Origin: Excoecaria cochinchinensis
Taxonomy: Eukaryota > Streptophyta > Magnoliopsida > Malpighiales > Euphorbiaceae
Reading direction: 5' to 3'
Length of the DNA stretch: 64,000 bases
Assembly (NCBI GenBank): GCA_947683425.1
Contig: CANTUQ010000003.1
Coordinates: 1,426,001 to 1,490,000 of the forward strand
In this document: piece by piece, positions 43,384 through 54,003 of the stretch
Layout: every line of letters starts with the position of its first letter
How positions within the stretch are numbered: position 1 is the stretch's first letter
The notes under the pieces: model-generated
Told to the model about the DNA's origin: nothing
The model's database searches: none
Seen by the model: only the letters and a program-made list of their open reading frames with translations
Position numbers and translations under genes: made by a program

Positions 43384-44400
43384 TCACAATTCTGAAGTTC
43401 CAACTAGATAACGTATAATTCTCTTTACTGCAGACAAATGTGACTGTTTTGGAGCAGATTGTAACCTAGCACACAGACACACACCGAAGTGAATATCCGG
43501 TCTACTTGCTGTCAAGTAGAGCAGAGATCCGATCATGCCTCTATAAATTTTCTCATCAACACTCTTGCCTTTTTCATCCTTTTCCAGCTTGATTGAGGGA
43601 CTCATAGGTGTATTGGCAGACTTAGCTTCTGTCATTTTGAACTTCTTAATATGCTCCTTTGTATTTTTCACCTGACTTATGAAAATTTCACTTTTGCATT
43701 GTTTAATTTGCAATCCCAAAAAGAATGTGAGTTCTCCTATTAAACTCATCTCAAATTCTTGCTTCATAATGGACTCAAAATCTTTGCATATAGAAACATT
43801 AGAAACATTAGTAGAACCAAAAACAATGTCATCAACATAAATTTGTACTAATAAAATATGAGATGAATCATGCTTTGTAAAAAGTGTGCTGTTAACTTTT
43901 CCTCTATTAAAACCATAAGTAAGAAGAAAACAACTAAATCTTTCATACCAGGCTCTGGGAGCTTGTTTGAAACCATATAAAGCCTTTTTGAGTTTGTAAA
44001 TGTATTCTGGATGTTTTGGATTTTCAAAACCAAGAGGTTGAGCTACATAAACTTCTTCATTTAAGAGACCATTTAAAAATGCACTTTTCACATCCATTTG
44101 ATAAAGCTTGAAATTCTTGAAACATGCTTATGCACACAAAATTCTGATTGCTTCTAATCTAGCTACAGGTGCAAAAGTTTTACCGAAATCAATACCTTCT
44201 TCATGATTATAGCCTTGAGCAACTAATCTTGCTTTATTTCTCACTACATTTACTTGTTCATTAAGCTTGTTTCTAAAAACCCATTTAGTACCAATAATAG
44301 AACAATTTGAAGGTTTGGAAACTAGATACCAAACTTTATTTCTCTTAAACTGATTTAATTCTTCTTGCATAGAAAGAATCCAATTTTCATCATTTTAAGC
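43384..44400 (-). pseudogene. Reverse transcriptase of element K (one in-frame stop)
   Basis: 44128-44370 gives MQEELNQFKRNKVWYLV and GTKWVFRNKLNEQVNVVRNK, ending at a stop (44128-44130). The same frame continues through YQMDVKSAFLNG (first catalytic Asp) at 44097-43384 with YKLKKALYGFKQAPRAWYER, YVDDIVFGST (catalytic pair), SASRPDIHF-like TASRPDIHFGVCLCARLQ and HLSAVKRIIRYLVGT. It is nearly whole and the best-preserved K domain. YVDDIVFGS is typical of SIRE-like copia elements. Confidence 0.92.
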
Positions 44401-45006
44401 ATCAATTAAATTTTTGTTTTCTAGTTGAGAAACAAAGGCTACATTACCACAGTATTCGCATATTGCTTTCTGGTCATCATTATTTATGATGGTTTTGTCA
44501 GCAGGTTTTCTTTTGGGTGATATCTGTCAAACTTCCAGTTCCATTCCTTAGGCAATTTTGCTGGTTGTTCTGTATTTTGTTGATATGCTAATCTTTCTAT
44601 TGATTGTTCTGTCTGGTTTTTTTGATATTGATCTGCTCGCCTTTCTACTGGCCAATCTGCTTCTAACTGTCCAAATAGATCTTTCATTCTGATCTGATGA
44701 CTTTTCCGTGTGATTTTTCTCTCTTGTCTTTTTGTTCATTTCAGCTACTTCTTCATCTATATCACTATCAAAAAAACTTTTTTCTTTAGTGTAGATGCCA
44801 GCATAATCAAATTTCACATTTATAGACTCTTTTACAACTAAAGTTCTTCTATTAAAGACTCTATATGCTTTGCTATTTAAAGAATAACCAAGAAAAATAC
44901 CTTCATCAGATTTTGCATTAAATTTACGTAAATTACTCTTATCATTAAAAATAAAGCACTTACAGCCGAATGGTTGAAAATAGCTGATGTTTGGTTTTCT
45001 GTCCTT
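44401..45006 (-). pseudogene. Integrase C-terminal region and linker of element K
   Basis: Connects the integrase core to the reverse transcriptase. Minus-strand pieces include KSNLRKFNAKSDEGIFLGYS and KAYRVFNRRTLVVKESINVKFD-like text (plus about 44800-44940), which match the conserved integrase C-terminal segment of copia elements. They are followed by a polar, low-complexity linker (44484-44817) in two overlapping frames. Several stops and frame changes are present. Confidence 0.75.
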
Positions 45007-45760
45007 CTAAAGCTCATATAGAGTCTTGTTTAGAACTGATCTGACAAGTGTCCTGTTCAGGATATAACATGCAGTACTTACTGCTTTTGCCCAGAAGTAC
45101 TTTGGAAAATTATTTTCATTGATCATTGTTATGGCCATTTCCTGAAGTGTTTTATTCTTCCTTTTTACTACATCGTTCTGTTGAGGTGTTCTGGCAGCTG
45201 AAAAACTATGATAAATTCCAGAGCTGTTACAATACTCCTCAAAACTTGTATTTTTGAATTCTCCTCCATGATCACTCCTTATGCTGGTGATCATATACCC
45301 TTTCTCATTTTGTAATTTCTTGCTCAATTTTTCAAATAACTTGAATGCCTCACTTTTGTGAGCAAGAAATAATGTCCAAGTATATCTTGTGTAATCACCA
45401 CTATAACAAATGCACAAACTTTTCCACCAATACTTACAGGACTTATTGGTCAAAACAAATCTAAGTGTAAAAGCTCCAATACTTTCTTGGATGTGATTTC
45501 ACCTTTTAACTTATGGGAAGTTCTGGTCTATTTCCCAAGTTGATAAGCCTTATAAACATAATTTCTTTCAAAATTCATCTTTGGAAACCCTTTGACAAGA
45601 TTTTACCCAGCAAGCTTTTCCATGGCATGAATGCTAGCATGTCTAAGTTTCTTGTGCCAAAGTACACTTAAATTTTCTTGTATTATCAAGCACTTTAGAT
45701 CACTTTCTTGAAGCACTTCTATATTGTCTTGGTAAATATTCCAAATCTATGTCCTATTAG
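45007..45760 (-). pseudogene. Integrase core of element K, catalytic Glu replaced
   Basis: 45007-45453 carries SIRSDHGGEFKNTSFEEYCN (second catalytic Asp) and AARTPQQNDVVKRKNKTLQE. Copia integrases normally have GVVERKN there, so the catalytic Glu is Lys. Upstream (45454-45760), in interrupted frames, are WHKKLRHASIHAMEKLAG (His pair) and NYVYKAYQLGK, where the zinc-finger Cys pair has become Tyr and Tyr. Both changes, besides the stops, predict an inactive enzyme. Confidence 0.88.
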
Positions 45761-46216
45761 AACTGACTAATCTATTCCAACATCTTCTACTCTACAGTTA
45801 TCCTTTTCAAAAATCACTATTCTATTTCTATCACAGATTTGGCTGATACTCAAAAAGTTAACTTTAATCCATCAATAAGTGAGACATCTTTTATCTTTGA
45901 GTTAGAACCAATAGTTTCGATTCCAACAATTTTCCGTTCTGTTATCACTAAAATTGACTTTTCTACCATGTCTCATGGTTAATTTTTAAAACTTTGATTT
46001 TTTTCGAGTCATGTCTCTAGAGCATGCACTATCCAAGTAACATTTTTTTGATCTGAATCTCCTAAGGTAGATCTGCAAGGAAATCATACAGATTTTGGTA
46101 CCCAATCTTTCTTGCGTCCTTGTGGGTTAGTGAAAGTATGCACATTATTTTTAACAACCCATATCTGTTTTTCAGAACTAGCATTTGTCTTATAATAGTA
46201 GAATTTAGACACATGG
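45761..46216 (-). pseudogene. Protease region of element K (heavily decayed)
   Basis: Minus-strand text with many stops still shows the copia protease neighbourhood: WIVHALET (degraded W-x-DSGCSRHMT), VGIETIGSNSKIKDVSLIDG-like segments and a basic KNNVHTFTNPQGRKKDWVPK lead-in. It follows the zinc knuckle at 48605 across solo LTR J. Confidence 0.65.
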
Positions 46217-48604
46217 TGTAGACACCGGGTCCCGAGTAGCTTTGATCAGGATTACCCGATGATGAAATTTAGCTATGCCGGCTTATAGGCAAAAAGATTG
46301 GAGCTCAGAAGTGATTTTTCTTGTCTTTTCGGTGAGTAAAAAGTGTATTTTAAAAATATTTTAAAATTATTTTTTAAAATTATTTTGGAGAAGAAAAAGT
46401 GTGTTTTCGGTTGAGGGTATTTTATATAAAAAAAAGGTGAAAAAATGATTAAAAAATGAAAAAAATAGAAAAAGTGGAAAATAGGGGAAAATAATCGCGA
46501 CGGAAAGGCGACGGCCAAGGGCCGTCGCGAATTTCCGTGCGCGGAGCGTGCGCTCCGCGCGGCCGACGCCTTGGGCGTCGGTCGCTCTGTGTGAGCGACG
46601 CCTTGGGCGTCTCTCGCTCCGCGCACGTCGTGCGCGGAGACTCCTTGCATCAGCGCGGAAACGTGCGCCTTGACGCCGATTTTCGGCGTTAAGGCGCCGA
46701 TTTCGCCCCCACTTCGCTCATTTCGCCCATTTTTGACCCCCACTCTATTTTTAACGGTTTTTGGACGGTTTTGGGTGTTTTTTGGGTAGTTTTTTAGGGT
46801 GAAAATACGAGGAAAAATGGAGAAACGAGGGGGAACGGATTAAGAACATTTTAGAGCAAAAAATTGAATTTTTTGGGTTTTTACTTAGAGAAAAAAAATA
46901 AATCTTTACATACTTGTTTTTTAGAGTTTTTCTTCAAGTTTCCAAGCATTTTCACAAGGAAGAGACAAGGAATTCAAGACTTCTACCTTCAATTCTTCAA
47001 AACTGAATTTGAGGGTAATTATTCTTGGTTTTACTCATTAATTCTCTTGTTAATTTCATTTATTTTTGCTTCCAATTAACACATTAAACATGTAAATTCT
47101 CTTAGTCTCCATATTCTTCTTCTTATTTTTATCTTTAACAAGTAAATTCTTTTAAATTTTATTATATTATTTTCATGTCAAATTATTTTTTGTCCATTTT
47201 ATTATGCATGTTTAATCTAGTTTGTCAATATCTTTGATTTCTTTATGTTATATCATGATTATTATTATGTTTGTACGTGTTAAATATGATTAAAGTTTTT
47301 ATTAGACTGGTTTATTGTTATCATTAGGTGCTAGTACCATTATTATCATGAATGTTATTGTTCATATTTTGCATGTATGTTAAATTTCAAATTTATTTTC
47401 TTATGCCTTTATGATAGATATTACTTTAAACTTTATTATGCATGTTAAGTTTTATTGTTCTTATGTTACACATTCATGCACATTTTATGAGTAATAAAAT
47501 TGATTGTCATTAATTTTTCATGCATGTTAACCTTTATTATTAATAAATTGCATTTGCCATGATATTATCTCATTTTATGCATGTTAAATTGCATCATAAT
47601 TATTTTTATGCATGTTATAGTATCTTATGCATGTTATATGGTTATTGTACATATTATCTTTTATGTTATATTATTTCGTTGGCTTAATCACTAACATTAA
47701 TTTCTTTTATTTTTATTTTTGGTTGCAAATCATTGTTTTATTCTCATTTGAGCACCCATACACGTGAAGGAGGAGTTGCGGGGTTTGGTATTTTCTTTAT
47801 ACATTTTTAATTTTCATTTTATTTTAATTTCCTTGTATATATTCATTGAATAAAATGTTTTCTTATGCGCACCTAAATAAAAATCACAAAAATAGTTTTA
47901 CTAAATTAATTTAGATTTTTCATAATAAAATGGGACCAATGTCCTAGTTTTCATCCCAAATAAAATTATCACATCCAAAATATTTTCTTTAATTGTGCAT
48001 GCGGGGACCAAAGTCCTCATAATTAATAAATTCCCCGGTTTTATGTATGTTTGCACTTTTAAATGGGAGTTGTATTCCGCTCCTGGTATTATTGTAATTT
48101 ACCTTTGATGTTATTTTTGATGTGTTTTATTCTATCGCGTTCAATGTGAATATTTACGCTTTTAAATTAAAATTGCATCGTGTGGAGAGAGAGCGAATTA
48201 ATGATAATTAAAATTTGATCATAAATTAATCGAGGTAGAAATAGATGAGAAATCCCGGACCCAGCTCTGGTCTTTGGGCTCAAAGAGGCTAGAGGTCTAC
48301 CCTCCAAGACACCTTTTTGTGCCACGAGACTTTAGCGCTAATCCTAGGCTCCTTAGGGCGAGAGGTTTACCTTCCAAGACCCCTCTGGTTGGCCCAAAAT
48401 GGATACAACGCGCAGTCTTAGGCTCTCCGAGGCGAGAGTAACTTTCCCAATGTTCTATTGGGTGGCGACTCCATGAAACCTCCCTGTTGCCCAACATAGA
48501 CGCACTTGCGATTTATTGCAAGTTATCAATAGACCCACAAATGCCCCGATCGGCCTCAAGCGGGCGGTCCCATGGGCGGCCGCGGGGATCCGGCGCGCGT
48601 CACA
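46217..48604 (+). mobile_element. Element J: solo LTR of the A family (2388 bp) in element K
   Basis: TGTAGACACCGGGTCCCGAG...GGCGCGCGTCACA, flanked by CATGG on both sides (46212-46216 and 48605-48609), with no internal region: a solo LTR. It is the same family as the LTR of A in opposite orientation. TATATAAAA at about 46430 is a likely TATA box. A palindrome cluster (46495-46700), a GAGGGTAATTATTC donor-like site (about 47010) and three copies of the 90-100 bp segment near the 3' end (48255-48490) follow. It carries an extra such segment relative to A and is about 116 bp longer. Confidence 0.95.
46495..46700. repeat. GC-rich palindrome cluster in LTR J
   Basis: Same position and style as the block in LTR A: CGACGGCCAAGGGCCGTCG, GCGCGGAGCGTGCGCTCCGC, CGACGCCTTGGGCGTCG (twice, with variations), CGCGCACGTCGTGCGCGG, and CGCCGATTTTCGGCG. 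In J the first dyad uses GGCCAAGGGCC where A has GGCCCCTGGCC, and A has CCAGGG where J has CCTTGG. These are paired (compensating) differences that keep the stems. Confidence 0.88.
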
Positions 48605-49070
48605 CATGGCCTTTTCTGCTGCAGTAAAAACAAGTTACAGATTTGCTAGAAAAATTTTTCATGTAATATTTATTTTTATATTCCTTTTTATGAACATGCT
48701 TCTTTTTATACTTGTAATTATACGTAGATGTGCTAATATGCAAATCCTTATTCTGTTTTTCTTTTTCATCACATAAACAAACTTTCTTTTTGGTATCATT
48801 AAATTTTTCTTGCAATGCAATGTATTTCTTTTCTAAATCTGAAAGTTCATTTTTTCCATCCAATTCTTTCTGTTTTACATGCTCAAATTCTTATCTTAAT
48901 GCATCATGCTCTTTTCTTAATGCAATATGATTTGTTTTAAGTATGCGATATTTATAATGAACTTTTTCGAAGCATAAAAGCATGTCTTCATATTCATCTC
49001 CATTAGCATCAGAACTATATTCAGAGTCAGAATACGTTACCTCTTTTATGTCATTTTCATTGTCTGTTTG
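48605..49070 (-). pseudogene. gag C-terminal part of element K with zinc knuckle
   Basis: The minus strand reads an acidic stretch (TDNENDIKEVTYSDSEY), a predicted coiled coil (KNELSDLEKKYIALQEKFND), a Lys/Tyr/His-rich segment (NYKYKKKHVHKKEYKNKYYM) and CFYCSRKGH, the beginning of a CCHC knuckle, then the J insertion. One stop separates the first two parts (about 48897). Long coiled-coil gag tails are usual in SIRE/Maximus copia elements. Confidence 0.85.
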
Positions 49071-52000
49071 TGTAACGTCCAGAAATCTACCCTAGTGGTA
49101 TATTGGCCGATTAAGGTAATTAGGTGAATTTAATAGTGAGTTGCTAACTTGGACATAAGTGCAATTAAGAAATCAAGGACCCAATTGTATAAGATAGATA
49201 AGTTTAAGTGGCCAATTTGTAAATGTGCATATAAGTTAAGTGAATTGATTTGAATTAATATGGAATAATTAAGTGGAAGAAATCAGATTTAAGAGTAATT
49301 GGGAAATGGAGGACTTCATTGAAGAAAGTAAATAAGTTTAAGTGACTTATGAGTAAATATGTATGATTAAATTAATGAGGGATTAATCAAGAGTTAGTGG
49401 GGATTAATTAGGTTAATCTCAATTAAGATTGTGGGAGTGGATTCTAAGTGGAGATTGTTGGAGGTGCCAACTCAGCATTTTCATGCAATGGAGGATGTGA
49501 GTGGTGGATTCTAGCTGCCAATTTCTGCCTCTGCCACTTCATCTACCTACATGCAATGTAAAGCTTAAGGAGAGAGAAAACCCACTAGTTTTGCATGTGT
49601 ATTCAGTCATTCTTTCCTCTCTCTAAAATCTGCTATTCCTTCTTCTTCTTCAACGTGAATTTCCTTTCAAAGTTACCATTTTGTTCTACAAATTCTGCTG
49701 GTTAATCATATGTCTAGCTGGTTAATTAAATTGTTGATTATTGCAAAGGTAAGTGACGAATTATAGTCCTTCATATTCTACTTCTTCTTATTTTGGAATT
49801 TATGGGATTGAGGACTGATTATGGTGTTACAATTCTGGAATTTGGTAGTACATGTGGAGGTGGTTATGATAAAAGAAAAAGGAAAGATGGAGGTTGATGA
49901 GTCAAGTATCAAGTGAGCATTGGAGCAAAGGATAGAGAGGTTTGAGAACTAACCATTGTTATATGTGTGTAAATTAGTTTATCATGTGACAATTGGAAGA
50001 TGATATAGTTGGAATATATGGTTGATTTGAGTTGAAACTGATGATTGAATTGTTGTGTGCTTAATTAAAGTATAAACCCTAGTTAGGGAAAAATTCTGTT
50101 TATATGTCACCAGACCTCCGTGTAGTGTTTTGGTCATAACTAGAGTTTCAAATTGAGTTATTCTTTCGCTATTTGAACTATGACTCCAATAACTACAAAA
50201 GTCACAGAAATGACTATGAGCTAATTCTGGCTCTAAGAAACCTAAAAATTGCAAAAACAGATGTGTCTCTACCCTGGTAGGCTCACTGGAATAGTTTGTA
50301 TTGTTTAATTCATAACTGATGTTTTACAAATCCAATTGACCTTAAAATTATCCCATTTGAAAGATAAGACATAGATGAAGAAATGTTAAGAGAGAGCCTT
50401 GCCTAAAATTGAGTGTAAGACATCTGTTTGGGCTGTACAAAATTGTGGTGTGAACCAGTGTCGAAAGTTAGCTTCTGTTTTGCTTAATTTAGTATGTCAC
50501 GGTCACAACCAATTCATTGCCACCGTGACCCCTCCCTGTTTTGTCTATTTAGAGTGTTTTTCTTCCCGAAATGCACCCGAGCTTAACTACGAGTTCCCAT
50601 AGCTTGTCCAATCCATGTTTATCATTATAAAATGAGTATCTTAAGCATGATGAACTATGCATGCTAATGTATATAAATATGTATGAGCTTTAAGTGTTCT
50701 AAGGGTGATGAACTAAGTATGTGAAAGGGGATAATTAAGGATGAAAAACCATGGATGCGAATATGATAAATGAAGTATATAAGCATATAATTGAGATGAT
50801 TATGTGAATATATTACTATGCGAAATAGAGATGCATGATAGCCTAACTAAGTTTGAATGCATCATCATGCGAACATGTGACTACGCGAATTAGAGATGCA
50901 TGATTAGCCTAACTAAGCTTGATTGCATCATAAAGTAAAATAATTACATATGCGATAAAAAACCTATGTGCTTGGATTTTAACATGAGAAGGAGCCTTGT
51001 CATTAGAATGTACAATGCCATTAGAATGAATTATTATGCAAGATATTTAAGGATGTTATATTGGTTTATGTGGATAAATGAGTGATTGTATATTATGGTA
51101 ATGATAAATGTGATTAAATGCTTTTAGCTTGTGAAGTGATTATGAATTATATGAATGTGTACTTTGGAGAGGAATGCGAACATGATTGTATGCTTACAAA
51201 CATGTGTGAGCTATTATGCGTTATGAGCTATTTCATATAACTATATGAATGAGTTATACCATGCGAATATGTTAACTATGATAGTGAATTATGAAGTGAC
51301 CTACCCTGTTTTGGCAATATAACCCTAATGTGTTTGGATTTCCAAATGGCTAGGCTTTAAGCTGTATTGAAAGACATTATGGGTAAGTATTATGTGTGTA
51401 TTAGGTGATGTGTATTCGCATACAAACATGATGATTCTCGAATGTGATTAAATATGTAATTATCAACTATGAAAGAATGAGTTTGGAAACACAATGAGTA
51501 TGCAAGTGAAGTGAATAGCTATGTGCTAATGCAAATGTGTAAAGTTAATGTGATATTGGTCAACGACATATGTGATGTGAAAAGTGATCAATGTGAAATC
51601 GATAAAATGTTTAACAACTTAAGCCTGCGAGTCAAGTAGTGGATAGTTCGGCATGCCTATAGGGTCAAGTGCTGCAGCCCCATGCGTTAAATGTGTCTGA
51701 TTCCTTGGGAATCACAATGCGAAAACCATGCGAATAATCCTTGCTGGATTTTATTATATGTGGATTGATATTATGTACCTAAGGGTACCAATGCATAAAT
51801 GAGATCTCAATGCGATTCTAGTACCTGAGTGGTACCAATGCGATACCCGTTATCCGCGTCTTTGAATTGCAGGCTAACCAACTAATTAATAAGTGGAAGT
51901 GATTGTGATACAATATAGTATGTGATATGTTATGATTGTCATGCGATGCAGTTATGTGGTTATGACTCATCAAGAGGATGTAAGTGTATGTACATGAACA

Positions 52001-52773
52001 TTTGTATAAATCAAGCTGCGAATATACTGAAATAACATTAAAAGAATGTCAATGTATGATAATTAGGCAAGGCTAATGATAATAATTTGACTATATAAGA
52101 ATGCTATGAAATGAGGATGTGAATGAGATGTGTTAAGATTTGTCTTGAATTGCGATTATGTGAATGTGATTCCTCAGAATGAGTATATATGGGTGTGAAA
52201 TCAAAATGTAAGGATGTCATAACAATATTATGTGCATGTTGTTAAGTGTTAACAAGGCATGATTGTAGGAGCATTTTTAAAGTTTATATCTATTAAGTAT
52301 AGCAAAGCAATGATGGATGTGACACATAAATGTATGCATATGCTGAATGTGATGCTTAAAGATTAATATGTGCCTCAAACAATTTTACATGCTATGAAAT
52401 ATATGTATATATATTGTATTGGTTCCCCACTAAGCGATTATCGCTTAGCATGGATGTTTTGTCCATGTAGGTATTTGAAGATAGTATTTGGAAGACAATT
52501 CGGCATCACCAACAGCCAACTTATAGGAATCACTTTAGTCGTAGGTCATCTTGTAAAAAGTGTAGGAGATGTATCTTGAAAGAGAAATTGTTATAGAATA
52601 TTATGTATTTTGTAATATTATGTATGGAAATTCAGACATAGCTGTATGTATATCTGAGGAAATTTATTTATCCTGAATTTTCTTTTATAAAACTATTTGA
52701 TGTGCATGTGTTTGAGTTGTAACACTCCACAATTCTTGTAGTGAATCTCTACAGGTGGTTAGGGGGTGTTACA
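49071..52773 (+). mobile_element. Element I: solo LTR (3703 bp) in gag of K
   Basis: TGTAACGTCCAG...AGGGGGTGTTACA, flanked by GTTTG (49066-49070 and 52774-52778). It is related to LTRs L and G (shared line CAGACCTCCGTGTAGTGTTT near 50110). Landmarks: donor-like AAAG|GTAAGTGA (about 49748), dyad GTCACGGT...ACCGTGAC (50496-50528), GGCATGCCTAT (51650-51660) plus CTGCAGCC, GTACCTAAGGGTACC and GTACCTGAGTGGTACC (51776-51838), CTAAGCGATTATCGCTTAG (52431-52449) and acceptor-like CATGTAG|GT (52470). No internal coding region remains. The body 50600-52370 is AT-rich with many GCATG and GCGA words but no gene. Confidence 0.95.
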
Positions 52774-53886
52774 GTTTGACTCTTGTTTTGTTCATCAAAG
52801 TTTTGATTTTTATGATCTGACTCAGTAGAGACATGTTGTTCCCCATGATCAGAAACTGCCATTAGACCAGCTTTATCTGAATCTCCATCTGATTCTTCTA
52901 CACTGTTGCTAGAATCTTCACTGTTAGTCCATGTAGCTTTCATGGCCTTTTTTTTTGTACCTTTTCTCCCTTTTCTTCAAATTTGGACATTTAGATTTAA
53001 TGTGTCTAGGCTCCCTACACTCATAACATATAACATCTCCAGCAGATTTGGAGTTGCTATATGCTTTCTAGTGAGAGTATTTTTGCTGCTGTCTCTTGTT
53101 GAATTTCTTACCTTTTTTAATATAGCTTCTTGAACTTCATAGTAATGAGAGCCATCTCATCATCACCGGTTGAGTAGTCACTTCCATACTCAGCTTTGAG
53201 AGCAAGAGCCTTTAATTTTCTTTCTTTTTCTTTTTCAGCATCTTGTGACTTAATATAGAGCTCATGAGAAATAAGTGAGCCACAAATAGTATCAAAATTA
53301 AGAGTACTAAGATCTTTATCTAATATAATAGAAGCTTTAGCTTCTCATCTAGGTGTAAGACCTCTAACAAGTTTAGTAATTTTATTTTCTTTAATAAGTT
53401 TAGCAATTATCTCAGCCACAGTCTCTTCTGGCTTCATTTTGAAGGCTTCATAATCCACCATGAGGACGTGTAGTCTAGATCCCTTTACTTCATAGGTTCC
53501 ATCATATGTGGCTTCAAGCTTATCCCATATTTCTTTTGCTGTATCACAACCAGAGACTCTATTAAATTCATTTGTATGTAAAGAACCGAATAGAATACTC
53601 ATTACTTTTGAGTTTAGTTGAACTTTTTTCTTTTCATCTTCAGTAAGCTCTTTTTTGGGTTTCTGGACAGTAATGCTTGTTCCTCCAATTTGTTCAACTA
53701 TTTTTATTGGAGGTTGATATATTTCTTCTATTATTTGCCAACAATCTATGTCTTGAGACTGGATAAAATGCAGCATTACTACTTTTCAAAATGGATAATT
53801 GTCTCCGCAGAACATAGGTGGTCTGTAGACAGAAGACCTTCTTTAAATGGAGTAGCCACAGGAGGATTTTCAGAACTTAATGCCAT
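52774..53886 (-). pseudogene. gag N-terminal and middle part of element K (broken)
   Basis: The start is probably ATG at 53886 (MALSSENPPV...). The conserved PPMFCGDNYPF segment has TGA in place of the expected Trp and is followed by more stops. 53345-53776 is open and carries the UBN2-type copia Gag core (DCWQIIEEIYQPP, AKEIWDKLEATYDGTYEVKG, EETVAEIIAKLIKENKITKL, LVRGLTPR). 52779-53140 holds a Cys-rich segment near YECREPRHIKSKCPNLKKREK-like text and an acidic serine-rich tail (MKATWTNSEDSSNSVEE). Frameshifts near 53780 and 53340 break it. Solo LTR I cuts it at 52774. Confidence 0.87.
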
Positions 53887-53915
53887 CTTATGGATTTGTC
53901 TCGATGACACACAAG

Positions 53916-53955
53916 AGGGAGGGGGGGGGGGGGGGGGGGGGGGGGCGGCGGGGGG
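53916..53955. repeat. Poly-G tract (25 consecutive G) in the leader of K
   Basis: 25 G from 53921 to 53945, followed by CGGCGGGGGG, on the plus strand. On the coding (minus) strand it is a C-run about 35 nt before the gag start. A short C-run before CTCTTGTG is common at this place in copia leaders, so this looks like an expanded native C-tract. The exact length is prone to sequencing error. Confidence 0.85.
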
Positions 53956-54003
53956 TGGGTGAATTGGGTGTTTTAAAATTTTAGCTCAATTTCTAGCAGA
54001 ATA

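Noticed and set aside
48516..48776. Open frame spanning the right edge of LTR J
   Set aside because: It crosses the LTR/K junction at 48604 and runs antisense to the K gag frame, so it cannot be an evolved gene.
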